A DNA stretch of 64,000 bases. Source: Competibacter_A sp037045535. GTDB taxonomy: Bacteria; Pseudomonadota; Gammaproteobacteria; Competibacterales; Competibacteraceae. The first letter of the stretch is position 1. Every line of letters starts with the position of its first letter. A program made the translations under genes and the position numbers. Where the stretch lies: NCBI GenBank assembly GCA_037045535.1, contig JBAOHI010000027.1, forward strand, positions 205,394 through 269,393, in the 5' to 3' direction. A model generated the notes under the pieces. It had not been told where the DNA came from. It made no database searches and saw nothing but the letters and a program-made list of their open reading frames with translations. This document shows, piece by piece, positions 44,777 to 54,608 of this stretch.

Positions 44777-47700
44777 ATGATCGAGTCAACGGCATTCTTC
44801 GGATCGAACTCCAAACAACATTGCAGCTTCGGATTCAGCGCGATCTTTGCAATGGCGCTCTTGGTGTTGCTGGCCACTTGGCCGAGCGCATTCGCCGCCA
44901 CCTTCACCGTGACCAACGGCAATGACGCTGGGCCGGGTTCTCTGCGCCAAGCGGTGTTCGATGCCGACGTAAACCCCGGCAAGGATACCATTGTCATCGA
45001 CTCAAGCGTGACGACGATCAAACCGATTGCCTTGAAAGCGGGTGGCTGGGATCCGATCCAAGTCTTTGAATCCGTCGATATTATCGGCCCAGGCGGTCCG
45101 CCCTTTAATCGGGTGACCGTCGATGACATGCAGTCGTATTTCTCCCGGGATGGGCGCGATCTGCCGGGCTGGACTCGGTGCGATGCTCCAGGAAGTTTGC
45201 CAATTATTGGATCGGACATCGTGTTCGAGGTCGGCCAGCAGGGACAGGACAATTCCGCTATCGAGGTGCTGTTTCAGGGCTTTCGCGTGACCCGCACTGG
45301 CGGATTGGTTTTCGCCCATACGGGTGCGGGAATTCGGTTGCGGGATATGGTCGTCGATAACAATCGCGCCGACTTTCCAAACTGCCAAGATCGGCTCATT
45401 TTCGCGGGGGGCTCGCTTGAGATTGTAGATTCGATTCTCGGTAACAATCTTAAAGAGCAAAACGACCCTAGCGCGCTGATCGCCGTTCTTGGCCCATCGT
45501 TACGCATCGAAAACTCCGTATTGGACTTTAAGGAAAATAAAACCCTATTCGCATTTGAAGGCGGTGCATCGAATGGCCTTGGCGGGAAAACCGTCGAAAT
45601 CCTCGACAGTGTAATTGCTGTTGGTGTTGCTGGTGCAACATCCACCGCCATGCGGTTTGAAAATAGCGATGTATCGATCACCAATTCAAAGCTGATCGGC
45701 TCCTTGACCGGGTTCTGTGGGGCGCTTGTCGAGGCGCGTCAGAATACCCGGCTTGCCCTCACTAACGTGACGATGTTCGCCGATGGTCGGCCATGTCCGG
45801 TGGAACCGGATTCGCCGGCGCTACTGGGCGTTTTCTCAGGCAGCCAATTGAACATCGTGAACACATTGCTGTTTCGCCGTGCCTTCGGCAATCCTATCAA
45901 TCCTGCCATACATGCGCCGGCGGTTACGGTTAGCAGCGCGACGATCGCGCGCAGCACCAATAATTTCGCCGATGATCCGGCGGTGCCGGCGATTCTAGGT
46001 GGAACTGCGACGGGAGATCCTGGCCTGTTACTCAACGGATATGCCTGTGACTTCACGCAATTTCCACCGGGCAATCCCGATTGTGATCCGGTGCCAGGCA
46101 GCCCGCTGATTGATACCGGAGACAGTTTGCTCGCCGTCGATCCACGCACGAGCAGCCCACTGGCCATCGATTTGCGGCGCAATCCGCGCATCAACGGTGC
46201 GGCAGTGGATATCGGTGCGCTGGAGCGCCAACAGGCGACCGGTTCCATCACCATCGTCAAACAAGCCACACCCAAAGACGGTACGAACTTCAATTTCATT
46301 CTGGGCGGCCCTAGCATCGTACAGCAGAACTTCACCCTGGACGATGCCGCGCCGGACGACAACGATGGCATCGACGCCAGCAAGACCGTTACTTCGCTGG
46401 CGCCCGGCACTTACCTGCTGTCCGAACAGTCTACCGCCGGCTGGCATTTGGAAGGCATCACCTGCACCAGCGATCGACCTGGCAGCACACCAGCGATTAC
46501 CTTGCCTAGCGTCTCAATCGCGCTACACGAAGCGGAGCGCGTGACCTGCACGTTCGCCAACCAGAAACAAGGCAGCTTGACGGTAGTCAAGAAAGCGCTG
46601 GGCGGGGACGATACCTTCAATTTCAGCAGTAACACACTGATTCCAGATAGCTTCCCCCTTACCACCGCGAATGGCGCGGCGCAGATCGCCTACAATAATC
46701 TGGCGCCGGGCCGCTACGACATCGGCGAAAATACGCCGCCCGCGGGTTGGAGCGCTGCTTCCGCCACCTGCGACAACGGCGATGATCCCAGTGCGATCGA
46801 TATCGCGCCGGGCGCGAACGTGACCTGTACTTTCGAGAACCGCAAACAGAACACCATCATCATTGTCAAACGTGCCATCGGTGGTGATAGCACATTTAAC
46901 TTTACCGCTAGTACTAACCTTGCAGCGGCGGGCGCGTTTAACTTGACCACAGTAAATGGCGAAGCCGTGCAAGCCTTCGGCGGATTGGCGGCGGGCTCTT
47001 ATAGCATCGCTGAAACAGCCTCGACCGGCTGGACCGCCACCGTGGCCGATCCGGTTTGCAGCAACGGCAACAACGCCAGCAATATCAACCTCGCATCTGG
47101 GCAAATCGTCGTCTGCGTATTTCTCAGCTTGGCCCAAGATACCCTCGTGGTGGAAAAGAAAACCCTCGGTGGTGATAGTACGTTCAACTTTACTAGCGGT
47201 ACGCTGCACAACTTTGATTTGACGACTGTAAGCGGTAGCGCGACCCAAGTGTTTAGCGGCTTGTCTGCCGAGACGCAATACAACGTAACCGAAACGCCGT
47301 CCACTGGCTGGGATCTGACTGGCAATACCTGCCCCGGCAGTGTTAGCGTGCCACCAGGCGGTCTCGCTACCTGCACGTTTACCAATACCAAGCGCGGTGC
47401 CATCAACATCGTCAAACGCACAACGAGCGGCGATGGAACCTTCTCGTTCACCAGCGCCACGCTCGGCGATTTCAACCTCGCCACCAGCGGTACGACCGCA
47501 ACAAAGCACTTCCCCAACCTACTCCCTGGCACTTACGGCGTGAGCGAAAATGTGCAGGCTGGTTGGGAGCAAGGTGCGGTTACCTGTAGCGATGGCAGCA
47601 ACCCCACCGCCATTCAACTCGATCCGGGCGAAACTGTTACCTGTACTTTCACCAGCGCTCAAGATGGGCAATTGGTCGTGGTCAAGAATACGCTGGGTGG

Positions 47701-48337
47701 CGACGCGACCTTTGCTTTCACCAGCACGGTGTCGGGACATTCCAGCTTTAACCTGGCGACGGCGAGCGGAACGGCAACCTCTACCTTTTCCGACGTCGAG
47801 CCGGGCACCTACACCTTGCAGGAGCAGCCTTTGACGGGTTGGGATTCGGTCAGCGCCCAATGCAGCAACGGGAACAAGCCGGATGCCGTCACTCTCTCGG
47901 CAGGTCAAACGATCACCTGTACCTTCACCAATGCTCGAAAAGGCGCTCTCGTCGTACGCGTAACTACCGACAATGGCGACGCGACCTTCGCCTTCACCAG
48001 TCGCACCTTGCCGCAGACTGCTTTCAATCTGACGACTGTCAACCATATAGCCTCCATCCAGTTCGATGGGTTGTCGAGCCTCAACCGGTATGACATCGCT
48101 CAAGCGCTACCGACCGGTTGGCGATTGCAAGCGGCAACCTGTGATAACGGCGACACACCAGATGCTGTGTCCATAGATCCGGGCACCACGGTGATTTGCA
48201 CCTTCACTTACACCCTTACTAACCAGGAAGCCAATGGTATTCCAACACTTTCCCAATGGGGGTTGTTGGTCCTCGCTGCCTTACTCGCGCTCGGTGCTTG
48301 GTCACACGGAACGATGCGATCTGCCAGGCATCGGTAA
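44777..48337 (+). CDS. large surface protein with beta-helix region, seven repeats and IPTL-CTERM anchor
   Basis: 1,186 residues; AAGGAT precedes the start. A long signal peptide ends near residue 40 (WPSAFAA). Residues about 40-480 resemble right-handed beta-helix proteins (TNGNDAGPGSLRQAVFDAD, VDIGALERQQ). From about 488 to 1150 there are seven repeats of about 80-100 residues of the type (I/V)VKxxxGGDxTFNFTS ... TVxGxAxxxFxxLxxGxYxIxExxxxGW ... TCTFxN, prealbumin-like domains. The C-terminus is an IPTL-CTERM signal: IPTLSQWGL, hydrophobic helix, Arg-rich end (MRSARHR). In known systems this signal is processed by exosortase H, which is not in this window. It is probably an anchored or released surface adhesin-like protein. 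Confidence 0.88.
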   Translation: MIESTAFFGSNSKQHCSFGFSAIFAMALLVLLATWPSAFAATFTVTNGNDAGPGSLRQAVFDADVNPGKDTIVIDSSVTTIKPIALKAGGWDPIQVFESVDIIGPGGPPFNRVTVDDMQSYFSRDGRDLPGWTRCDAPGSLPIIGSDIVFEVGQQGQDNSAIEVLFQGFRVTRTGGLVFAHTGAGIRLRDMVVDNNRADFPNCQDRLIFAGGSLEIVDSILGNNLKEQNDPSALIAVLGPSLRIENSVLDFKENKTLFAFEGGASNGLGGKTVEILDSVIAVGVAGATSTAMRFENSDVSITNSKLIGSLTGFCGALVEARQNTRLALTNVTMFADGRPCPVEPDSPALLGVFSGSQLNIVNTLLFRRAFGNPINPAIHAPAVTVSSATIARSTNNFADDPAVPAILGGTATGDPGLLLNGYACDFTQFPPGNPDCDPVPGSPLIDTGDSLLAVDPRTSSPLAIDLRRNPRINGAAVDIGALERQQATGSITIVKQATPKDGTNFNFILGGPSIVQQNFTLDDAAPDDNDGIDASKTVTSLAPGTYLLSEQSTAGWHLEGITCTSDRPGSTPAITLPSVSIALHEAERVTCTFANQKQGSLTVVKKALGGDDTFNFSSNTLIPDSFPLTTANGAAQIAYNNLAPGRYDIGENTPPAGWSAASATCDNGDDPSAIDIAPGANVTCTFENRKQNTIIIVKRAIGGDSTFNFTASTNLAAAGAFNLTTVNGEAVQAFGGLAAGSYSIAETASTGWTATVADPVCSNGNNASNINLASGQIVVCVFLSLAQDTLVVEKKTLGGDSTFNFTSGTLHNFDLTTVSGSATQVFSGLSAETQYNVTETPSTGWDLTGNTCPGSVSVPPGGLATCTFTNTKRGAINIVKRTTSGDGTFSFTSATLGDFNLATSGTTATKHFPNLLPGTYGVSENVQAGWEQGAVTCSDGSNPTAIQLDPGETVTCTFTSAQDGQLVVVKNTLGGDATFAFTSTVSGHSSFNLATASGTATSTFSDVEPGTYTLQEQPLTGWDSVSAQCSNGNKPDAVTLSAGQTITCTFTNARKGALVVRVTTDNGDATFAFTSRTLPQTAFNLTTVNHIASIQFDGLSSLNRYDIAQALPTGWRLQAATCDNGDTPDAVSIDPGTTVICTFTYTLTNQEANGIPTLSQWGLLVLAALLALGAWSHGTMRSARHR

Positions 48338-48577
48338 CAGGTAAGCAACGAAGCCAGCTCAGGTCGCTAAAGCAATCCTGCTTGTGTTGTGAAAATGTTG
48401 GTGGCTGGGTAAATCCCCGGCTGCCAAAGTGGTGTGCCCTTGCCAAAAGTAGATTTTCTTTCTCCACTCGGCTCCATATTGTTGGGGGGTAATCGTCTCT
48501 TGATCGGGCTGGAAATAAAGGCAAAATCCTGAGTTGAATCTCGGGTTATTCATGCGTTCACCTTGTAGGAATCCATC

Positions 48578-49603
48578 ATGTCTGAATCGACAGCATCTCG
48601 CGATGCCACTCCCGACCCAACCGAACCTACCGCAACCCAGCCGTCGGCTCGATCTGTTTCCCATCAGGGAGAGAAACTGCGCGGTGCCGAAAAGGTCGCC
48701 CGCATCCCGGTCAAGGTCGCTCCGACCGATCTCAAGCAACGATTGCGCAAGCCGGCGTGGATTCGCGCCCAATTTCCCGGCACGCCGGAAGTGCAACGAT
48801 TGAAGCAGATTCTGCGAGACAATCGACTACATACGGTTTGCGAGGAAGCCAGTTGCCCCAATCTCGGCGAATGCTTCGGGCATGGCACTGCTACCTTCAT
48901 GATCATGGGCGACATCTGCACCCGCCGCTGCCCATTCTGCGACGTGGGGCATGGCCGACCTAACCCGCTCGATCTTGAGGAACCGGAAAATCTGGCGCGC
49001 ACCGTCGCAGCGATGGGTTTGAAATACGTGGTGATCACCTCGGTAGACCGCGACGACTTGCGTGATGGCGGCGCGGCGCATTTTGCTGCCTGCATCCGAG
49101 CGGTACGGGCTCAATGCCCGAACATCGTCATCGAAATTCTGACCCCGGATTTTCGGGGGCGGATGGATGTGGCGCTGGATACTTTGGAGAGCGATCCGCC
49201 AGATGTGTTCAACCATAATCTGGAAACCGTACCGCGCCTGTATCGGCAGGCTCGGCCAGGGGCTGATTATCGATATTCCCTTGATTTGTTGAAGCGATTC
49301 AAAGAGCGCCATCCAGATATCCCGAGCAAGTCGGGGCTGATGCTGGGACTGGGCGAAACGCTAGCGGAGATTGAAGAGGTCATGCGCGATCTGCGAGCCC
49401 ACGACGTGGAAATGCTGACACTCGGTCAGTATCTACAACCCAGCATTCACCATCTGCCAGTCGAGCGCTACGCGACACCGGAGGAATTCCAGCATCTACG
49501 GGTATTCGGCGAAGCCCTGGGCTTTACTCACGTCGCATCGGCGCCGATGGTCCGCTCGTCTTACCATGCCGACGCGCAAGCTAAGGGCGCTGGTCTTGGG
49601 TAG
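48578..49603 (+). CDS. lipA: lipoyl synthase
   Basis: Radical SAM enzyme that inserts two sulfurs into octanoyl groups. 341 residues with TAGGAA before the start. The auxiliary cluster cysteines CEEASCPNLGEC (Cys 88, 93, 99) and the radical SAM cluster CTRRCPFC (114, 118, 121) are present, as is the C-terminal RSSYHA serine ligand motif. The N-terminus is about 20 residues longer than in E. coli and is Ser/Pro/Thr-rich. The usual lipB partner is 8.5 kb upstream because of the accessory block. Confidence 0.97.
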   Translation: MSESTASRDATPDPTEPTATQPSARSVSHQGEKLRGAEKVARIPVKVAPTDLKQRLRKPAWIRAQFPGTPEVQRLKQILRDNRLHTVCEEASCPNLGECFGHGTATFMIMGDICTRRCPFCDVGHGRPNPLDLEEPENLARTVAAMGLKYVVITSVDRDDLRDGGAAHFAACIRAVRAQCPNIVIEILTPDFRGRMDVALDTLESDPPDVFNHNLETVPRLYRQARPGADYRYSLDLLKRFKERHPDIPSKSGLMLGLGETLAEIEEVMRDLRAHDVEMLTLGQYLQPSIHHLPVERYATPEEFQHLRVFGEALGFTHVASAPMVRSSYHADAQAKGAGLG

Positions 49604-49766
49604 CGATGGTACTGGGGTTGGTTCTGAGAAAGCGCTTACCTTCACCTGACAGAATCCGATTTGAAGAGCCTGTCTCCGACTTCGGCGGCGCGGCTATCTA
49701 TCGTTCCAAACTGCGGCTCTGCCTCGTCGAGACCGCGCGTACAGCTATTTTGGAGTTTCGTGTGGT

Positions 49767-52727
49767 ATGAAAAACATCAGCGATAAGACCCTGGAGGACG
49801 CATTGGAGAACAAGGTCGATAGTCTGGTAACAACGGCCGTTTCACCCACTCACTACGTCGCCATCGGTGCCTCGGCTGGTGGCCTGGAGGCCATCGAATC
49901 GTTTTTCAGTCACATGTCACCCGAAAGTGGCCTAGGCTTTATCGTAATCCAGCACCTGTCGCCGGACTACAAAAGCCTGATGGTCGAGTTGCTCTCCAAA
50001 AAGACCTTTATGCCGGTCCATCGGGCCGAAGATGGGATGCTGGTTTTGCCCGATAACGTTTACCTGATCCCACCGAAGAAGAATCTGACCATCTTCCACG
50101 GCAAACTCCTATTGAGCGAGCAGGATCACAGCAAAGGCGTGAATTTGCCGATCGATGTCTTTTTGCGGTCGCTGGCCGAGGATCAGACCGAAAAAGCTAT
50201 CGCCATCATTCTCTCGGGAACGGGCAGCGACGGTACGCGGGGGGTGCGCGTCATCAAGGGATATGGTGGCATGGTGATGGTGCAAAATGAGGAAAGCGCC
50301 AAGTTTGATGGCATGCCCCGAGCGGCCATCGCCACGGGCTTGGCCGATTTCGTGCTGACGCCCGATCAGATGCCCGGCCAGTTGCTTTCCTTCGCCAAGC
50401 ACCCGTATATCACCAAGGCCGAGCGATCCGAAACCCTGTTGAACGATGAACAGGGCTCGACCCGCATCTTCGCGATCCTACGGGAGAAGTGCAAGGTCGA
50501 TTTCACCTTGTACAAGCCCAGTACCGTGACTCGGCGCATCGAGCGCCGCATGACTGTCAACCAAATTGACGACATCAAGGATTACGTCTCCTTTCTCTTG
50601 AATCACTCCGGCGAGGTCGTGGCGCTGTATCGTGAACTGCTGATCGGCGTTACCAGCTTTTTCCGCGATCAAGACGCCTTCGATCACTTGGCGCAATTTG
50701 AGTTGCCAGAAATCTTCAAGAACGCCGACCGGGAAATTCGCTTCTGGGTGGCGGGCTGCTCCACGGGCGAAGAAGCCTACACCCTGGCTATCCTAGCTCG
50801 CGAGGCTATGGAGCAGATGCACGTTTCCCATGATGTCAAAATCTTCGCCACCGACATCGACCGGGATGCAATTCATTTCGCCGCCAACGGCTCTTTCCCC
50901 GAGAGCATCGCCGCCGATGTCTCGCCTCGCTTGCTATCCAAGTACTTCTACAAAAGAGAGGATAACTTCCAAATCGCGCGCAATATCCGGGAAATGGTGG
51001 TCTTCGCCCAGCACAATTTGATCAAAGATCCACCCTTCACCAACATTACCTTGATCAGTTGCCGCAACCTGTTGATTTACCTGCAACCGATCTTGCAGCG
51101 CAAGGTTTTGGAGTTTTTCAATTTTTCGCTGAACCCGAGCGGTATTCTCCTGCTGGGAAGCAGCGAGACCATCGGCGAGATGGCCGACTGTTTCGAACCC
51201 CTCGACCCGAAATGGAAGGTTTATCGCTCAAAAGGACGTCTCAAGCTCTCGTCGGATGCCAACCATCTGTTGTCTGTGACCGATACTCGCATGCGTGATC
51301 TCCGTGGACAATTCGCCGGCACCCGCCGAATTTTGCGGTTTAACGAAGAGGAGCGGGTACTAGAGCGATTTTTGGAGGTGGTCGCTCAGGATTACTTCCC
51401 CTTGGCAGTGATCGTCAACGCCCAACTGGAAGTCCTGCACGTTTTGGGAGACGCAGGGGGCTATTTCAAGCTGCCGTCCGGCAAGGTGGTCAACGACATC
51501 TCCAAGATGGCGGTCCAGGAGTTGACCATCCCTTTAACAACGGGCATTCAAAAGGTATTCCGGCAACGACAGGAACTCCGGTTTTCCAACATCCGCCTTC
51601 CCCAAGACGGCGGTATCCGGCTGGTGGATTTGCGAATCCGACCCCTGCCGGAGAAAAAGGGACAGGAGCCCTTGGTGGCGGTCTTCGTCGATCAGGTCAA
51701 AAAAATCGAATCGGCTGAATTGAACGCTGGATTGCCAGCCTACGATCTGTCAAAGGCCGCCGAGGAAAGGCTGCAGGATTTGGAGCAGGATTTGCAATTT
51801 ACCCGCGAAAATTTACAAGCCACCATCGAAGAGCTGGAAACTTCGAACGAGGAATTGCAGGCAACCAACGAAGAATTATTGGCCAGTAACGAGGAATTGC
51901 AGTCCACCAACGAGGAATTGCAGTCCACCAACGAGGAACTGTTCACGGTTAATACCGAATATCAGAGCAAAATTATCGAATTAACCGAATTGAACAACGA
52001 TGTGGAAAACTTGCTGGGCGCTACCCAGATCGGCCATCTCCTACTCGATGAAAACCTGGAGGTGCGTCGCTTTTCGCCCAAACTCACTGAGCTTTTCAAG
52101 CTGCTGGACAGCGATGTCGGTCGACCCATCACCCACATTTCTCATTACCTGATGAGCTGCGACCCGATCCGGCTCGTCCGGGAAGTGCAGACCACCGGCC
52201 ACTCGCTGGAACGAGAAGTCCGTACTCAGGAAGGATGCTGGTATCTGATGCGGATAGTGCCTTATGCAGTGGGACCCAAGACTTTTTCCGGCACGGTGAT
52301 CTCCTTCGTGAACATCACCAACCTCAAGGAAACCCAACTGGCGCTGGCCGAGCAGGAAGCTTTCCTCAAGGAAACCGCGCGCCTGACCGAAGTGGGTCGC
52401 TGGCAATTCATCCCCGCTACCGGCGAATATCGCTGGTCGGAGGAAATGTTCCACATCCACGAACTCGACTCGGAGCACCAACCTTCCGCCGAGGAGAGCC
52501 TCAACTTCTACACGCCGGAATATCGCCCGATCATGGCCGCCGCGTTCCGCCGTGCCTGTCACGATGGAACACCCTACGATCATACCTTGGAGATCGCTAC
52601 CGCCAAGGGTAACCGCCGCTGGGTGCGGGCTATCGGCCGGCCGGTAGTGCGGGACAGCCGGGTGGTCAAGGTGTTCGGAGCTTTGCAGAGCGTCGCTGAG
52701 ATCCAACCAAATACCACTGCGGGCTAG
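49767..52727 (+). CDS. CheB-CheR fusion with coiled coil and PAS domains, no kinase
   Basis: 986 residues. A CheB methylesterase domain (about 25-215; Ser36 in IGASAGGLEA, His in VIQHLSPDYKS, Asp in SGTGSDGTRG, so the triad is complete) without its receiver. A CheR methyltransferase (about 235-490: RRIERRM, GVTSFFRD, RFWVAGCSTGEEAYTLAIL, NLLIYL). Then a linking PAS-like region, a heptad coiled coil (about 670-740, repeated ELQxTNEE), and two PAS-like domains (about 750-860, 870-980). No histidine kinase domain follows, although many relatives have one. Probably a cytoplasmic hub that senses by PAS and modifies a receptor or partner; no MCP is adjacent. The ribosome site (GGAG) is weakly placed. 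Confidence 0.92.
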   Translation: MKNISDKTLEDALENKVDSLVTTAVSPTHYVAIGASAGGLEAIESFFSHMSPESGLGFIVIQHLSPDYKSLMVELLSKKTFMPVHRAEDGMLVLPDNVYLIPPKKNLTIFHGKLLLSEQDHSKGVNLPIDVFLRSLAEDQTEKAIAIILSGTGSDGTRGVRVIKGYGGMVMVQNEESAKFDGMPRAAIATGLADFVLTPDQMPGQLLSFAKHPYITKAERSETLLNDEQGSTRIFAILREKCKVDFTLYKPSTVTRRIERRMTVNQIDDIKDYVSFLLNHSGEVVALYRELLIGVTSFFRDQDAFDHLAQFELPEIFKNADREIRFWVAGCSTGEEAYTLAILAREAMEQMHVSHDVKIFATDIDRDAIHFAANGSFPESIAADVSPRLLSKYFYKREDNFQIARNIREMVVFAQHNLIKDPPFTNITLISCRNLLIYLQPILQRKVLEFFNFSLNPSGILLLGSSETIGEMADCFEPLDPKWKVYRSKGRLKLSSDANHLLSVTDTRMRDLRGQFAGTRRILRFNEEERVLERFLEVVAQDYFPLAVIVNAQLEVLHVLGDAGGYFKLPSGKVVNDISKMAVQELTIPLTTGIQKVFRQRQELRFSNIRLPQDGGIRLVDLRIRPLPEKKGQEPLVAVFVDQVKKIESAELNAGLPAYDLSKAAEERLQDLEQDLQFTRENLQATIEELETSNEELQATNEELLASNEELQSTNEELQSTNEELFTVNTEYQSKIIELTELNNDVENLLGATQIGHLLLDENLEVRRFSPKLTELFKLLDSDVGRPITHISHYLMSCDPIRLVREVQTTGHSLEREVRTQEGCWYLMRIVPYAVGPKTFSGTVISFVNITNLKETQLALAEQEAFLKETARLTEVGRWQFIPATGEYRWSEEMFHIHELDSEHQPSAEESLNFYTPEYRPIMAAAFRRACHDGTPYDHTLEIATAKGNRRWVRAIGRPVVRDSRVVKVFGALQSVAEIQPNTTAG
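51846..51940 (+). repeat. tandem heptad-coding repeats in the CheB-CheR gene
   Basis: The coiled coil is encoded by near-identical 21-base units; two perfect copies lie at 51888-51908 and 51909-51929, each beginning AACGAGGAATTGCAG. Flanking units are diverged. This repeat can change copy number in steps of seven residues without breaking the frame. Confidence 0.85.
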
Positions 52728-52780
52728 CAGCACGATCCGCTAACCCACGATCCGGGATAAAAAAACGACGGTCAAATTAC

Positions 52781-54517
52781 TCAGTAACCCACTGCCAATC
52801 CGCCGAGCCGGCGGGTGTCGGAAAATCCATACAGCCCATCCGACAGGCGAACGATACTCTGGGCATCGCCCATAACTTCCTTGATCACGACGTTTTGCCC
52901 CCGTTCGCGTAGCAACCGCACGGTATCCGGGCTGAATCCTTTTTCGAGCCGCAATTCGTCCGGCAGCCACTGGTGATGGAAGCGTGGCGCCAGGGTGGCT
53001 TCGGCAATATTCATGCGATAATCGACGACGTTTGACACAATTTGCAGTACGGTGGTGATGATGTGGCTGCCACCGGGGCTGCCGGTGACGAGCATCGGCT
53101 GTCCATTTTCAAACACGAGTGTCGGTGTCATCGAACTGAGCGGACGCTTGCCCGGTCCGATTGCATTGGCATCGCCACCGATCAAGCCGTAGGCGTTCGG
53201 CGTCTCCGGTTTAGCCGCGAAATCGTCCATCTCGTTGTTGAGCAGAATACCGGTGCCCGCAGCGACGATACCGGAGCCAAAACTGAAGTTCAGCGTGTAA
53301 GTCACGGCGACGGCATTGCCGTCCTGGTCGATCACCGAATAGTGAGTGGTCTGGCCGCTTTCGTAACGCTGCGGTTGACCGGGCTTGATTTCAGAAGCGG
53401 GTTTAGCCCGACTCGGATCGATGCGTGCCGCCAGCTCCCGGGCGTAGATTTTCGAGGTCAAGCCGGCGACCGGCACTTTGGTGAAATCGGGATCGCCTAG
53501 ATATTCGCTGCGGTCGGCATAGGCCAGCTTCATGGCTTCTGCTATGTGATGAACTGTGGTCGCGCTGTTAGGGCCCCATTCGTGCAGCGGCCAGGTTTCC
53601 AAGATGTTGAGCAACTGAATGAGATGCACCCCGCCAGAACTGGGAGGTGGCATCGACGCGATCTGATAGCCTCGATACGTGCCCCGAACCGGCTCACGGA
53701 CGATCGCTCGATAGTTTTTAAGATCTTCCAATCCGATCAGACCGTTGTGGGCTTGCATGTCAGCGACTAGCCGTCGGGCGATCTCGCCTTCGTAGAAAGC
53801 TTTAGCACCCTGCTCGGCGATCAGCTGGAGCGAAGCCGCTAGATCCGGCTGTATTAACGTGTCGCCAGGCTGATAGGCGGCGCCGTCGGGTTTGAAGAAC
53901 ACTTTCATGCTGGCCGGCCAGGGCGTCATCCGCTCGCGGGTTTCTTGCAGCGACTGCGCCAGTTCGATGCTGATGGGGACGCCGTGCTCGGCCAAGCGCA
54001 CGGCGGGTTCGATCAATTGCCGCCACGGCAAACGGCCGTGGCGGGCATGGGCGAGTGCCAGCCCGGCCACAGTGCCGGGCACGCCGGCCGCCTGATGGCT
54101 ATAGCGGATGCGGGCCTGATCCACCTCGCCCTTTGCATCCAGGTAGAAATCCCGGCGTATGGCGGCCGGCGCGGTTTCTCGAAAATCGAGCGCCTCACTA
54201 CGTTTTTGAGAGGTGTCGTAAACCAGCATAAAGCCGCCGCCACCCAAATTGCCGGCTTGCGGCAGCGTGACCGCTAGCGCGAAACCGACCGCTACTGCTG
54301 CATCCATCGCGTTACCGCCTTGTCTCAGGATGTCCACCCCGATTTGACTGGCCAGTGCTTCCTGGGAAACGACCATGCCCTTGCGGGCGACGGTGGGATG
54401 GATGCGGTCGAAAGAGTTATAGAGGGTGGAGTCGGACCAAACCGGCCCAGGCAACAGGCAAAACAGACCCAGCAGAAAAGTTCCGAGCGAACGAGTGAGC
54501 AAGATCGATAAGTGCAC
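52781..54517 (-). CDS. ggt: gamma-glutamyltranspeptidase
   Basis: Periplasmic N-terminal nucleophile hydrolase acting on glutathione and other gamma-glutamyl compounds. I take the GTG at 54517, preceded by AGAGG, because it places the signal peptide (MHLSILLTRSLGTFLLGLFCLLPGPVW in part) at the N-terminus; about 578 residues. The autocleavage site is QTTHYSVIDQDGN, with the new N-terminal Thr about 390. GGNAMDAAVAVGFAL, GVPGTVAGL, NNEMDDFAAKP and GKRPLSSMTPTLV plus TGSPGGSHI are family signatures. It lies 91 bases downstream of the anchored response regulator gene on the same strand and converges with the CheB-CheR gene. Confidence 0.96.
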   Translation of the reverse strand: MHLSILLTRSLGTFLLGLFCLLPGPVWSDSTLYNSFDRIHPTVARKGMVVSQEALASQIGVDILRQGGNAMDAAVAVGFALAVTLPQAGNLGGGGFMLVYDTSQKRSEALDFRETAPAAIRRDFYLDAKGEVDQARIRYSHQAAGVPGTVAGLALAHARHGRLPWRQLIEPAVRLAEHGVPISIELAQSLQETRERMTPWPASMKVFFKPDGAAYQPGDTLIQPDLAASLQLIAEQGAKAFYEGEIARRLVADMQAHNGLIGLEDLKNYRAIVREPVRGTYRGYQIASMPPPSSGGVHLIQLLNILETWPLHEWGPNSATTVHHIAEAMKLAYADRSEYLGDPDFTKVPVAGLTSKIYARELAARIDPSRAKPASEIKPGQPQRYESGQTTHYSVIDQDGNAVAVTYTLNFSFGSGIVAAGTGILLNNEMDDFAAKPETPNAYGLIGGDANAIGPGKRPLSSMTPTLVFENGQPMLVTGSPGGSHIITTVLQIVSNVVDYRMNIAEATLAPRFHHQWLPDELRLEKGFSPDTVRLLRERGQNVVIKEVMGDAQSIVRLSDGLYGFSDTRRLGGLAVGY

Positions 54518-54608
54518 GGAACCTCTCGGAAAGTAGTTTGCACGCGCGAGAAGGTATCGCGCCGCCACGCATCCTGGTGCTGGCGGGCAGCGCAGATTTT
54601 TAGCAGAT

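Noticed and set aside
46240..48230. Repeated segments considered as a noncoding repeat array
   Set aside because: They are in one reading frame and encode prealbumin-like domains of the IPTL-CTERM protein.
51846..51940. Short regular repeats considered as a CRISPR array
   Set aside because: The units are contiguous 21-mers in a coding frame with no spacers; they encode a coiled coil.
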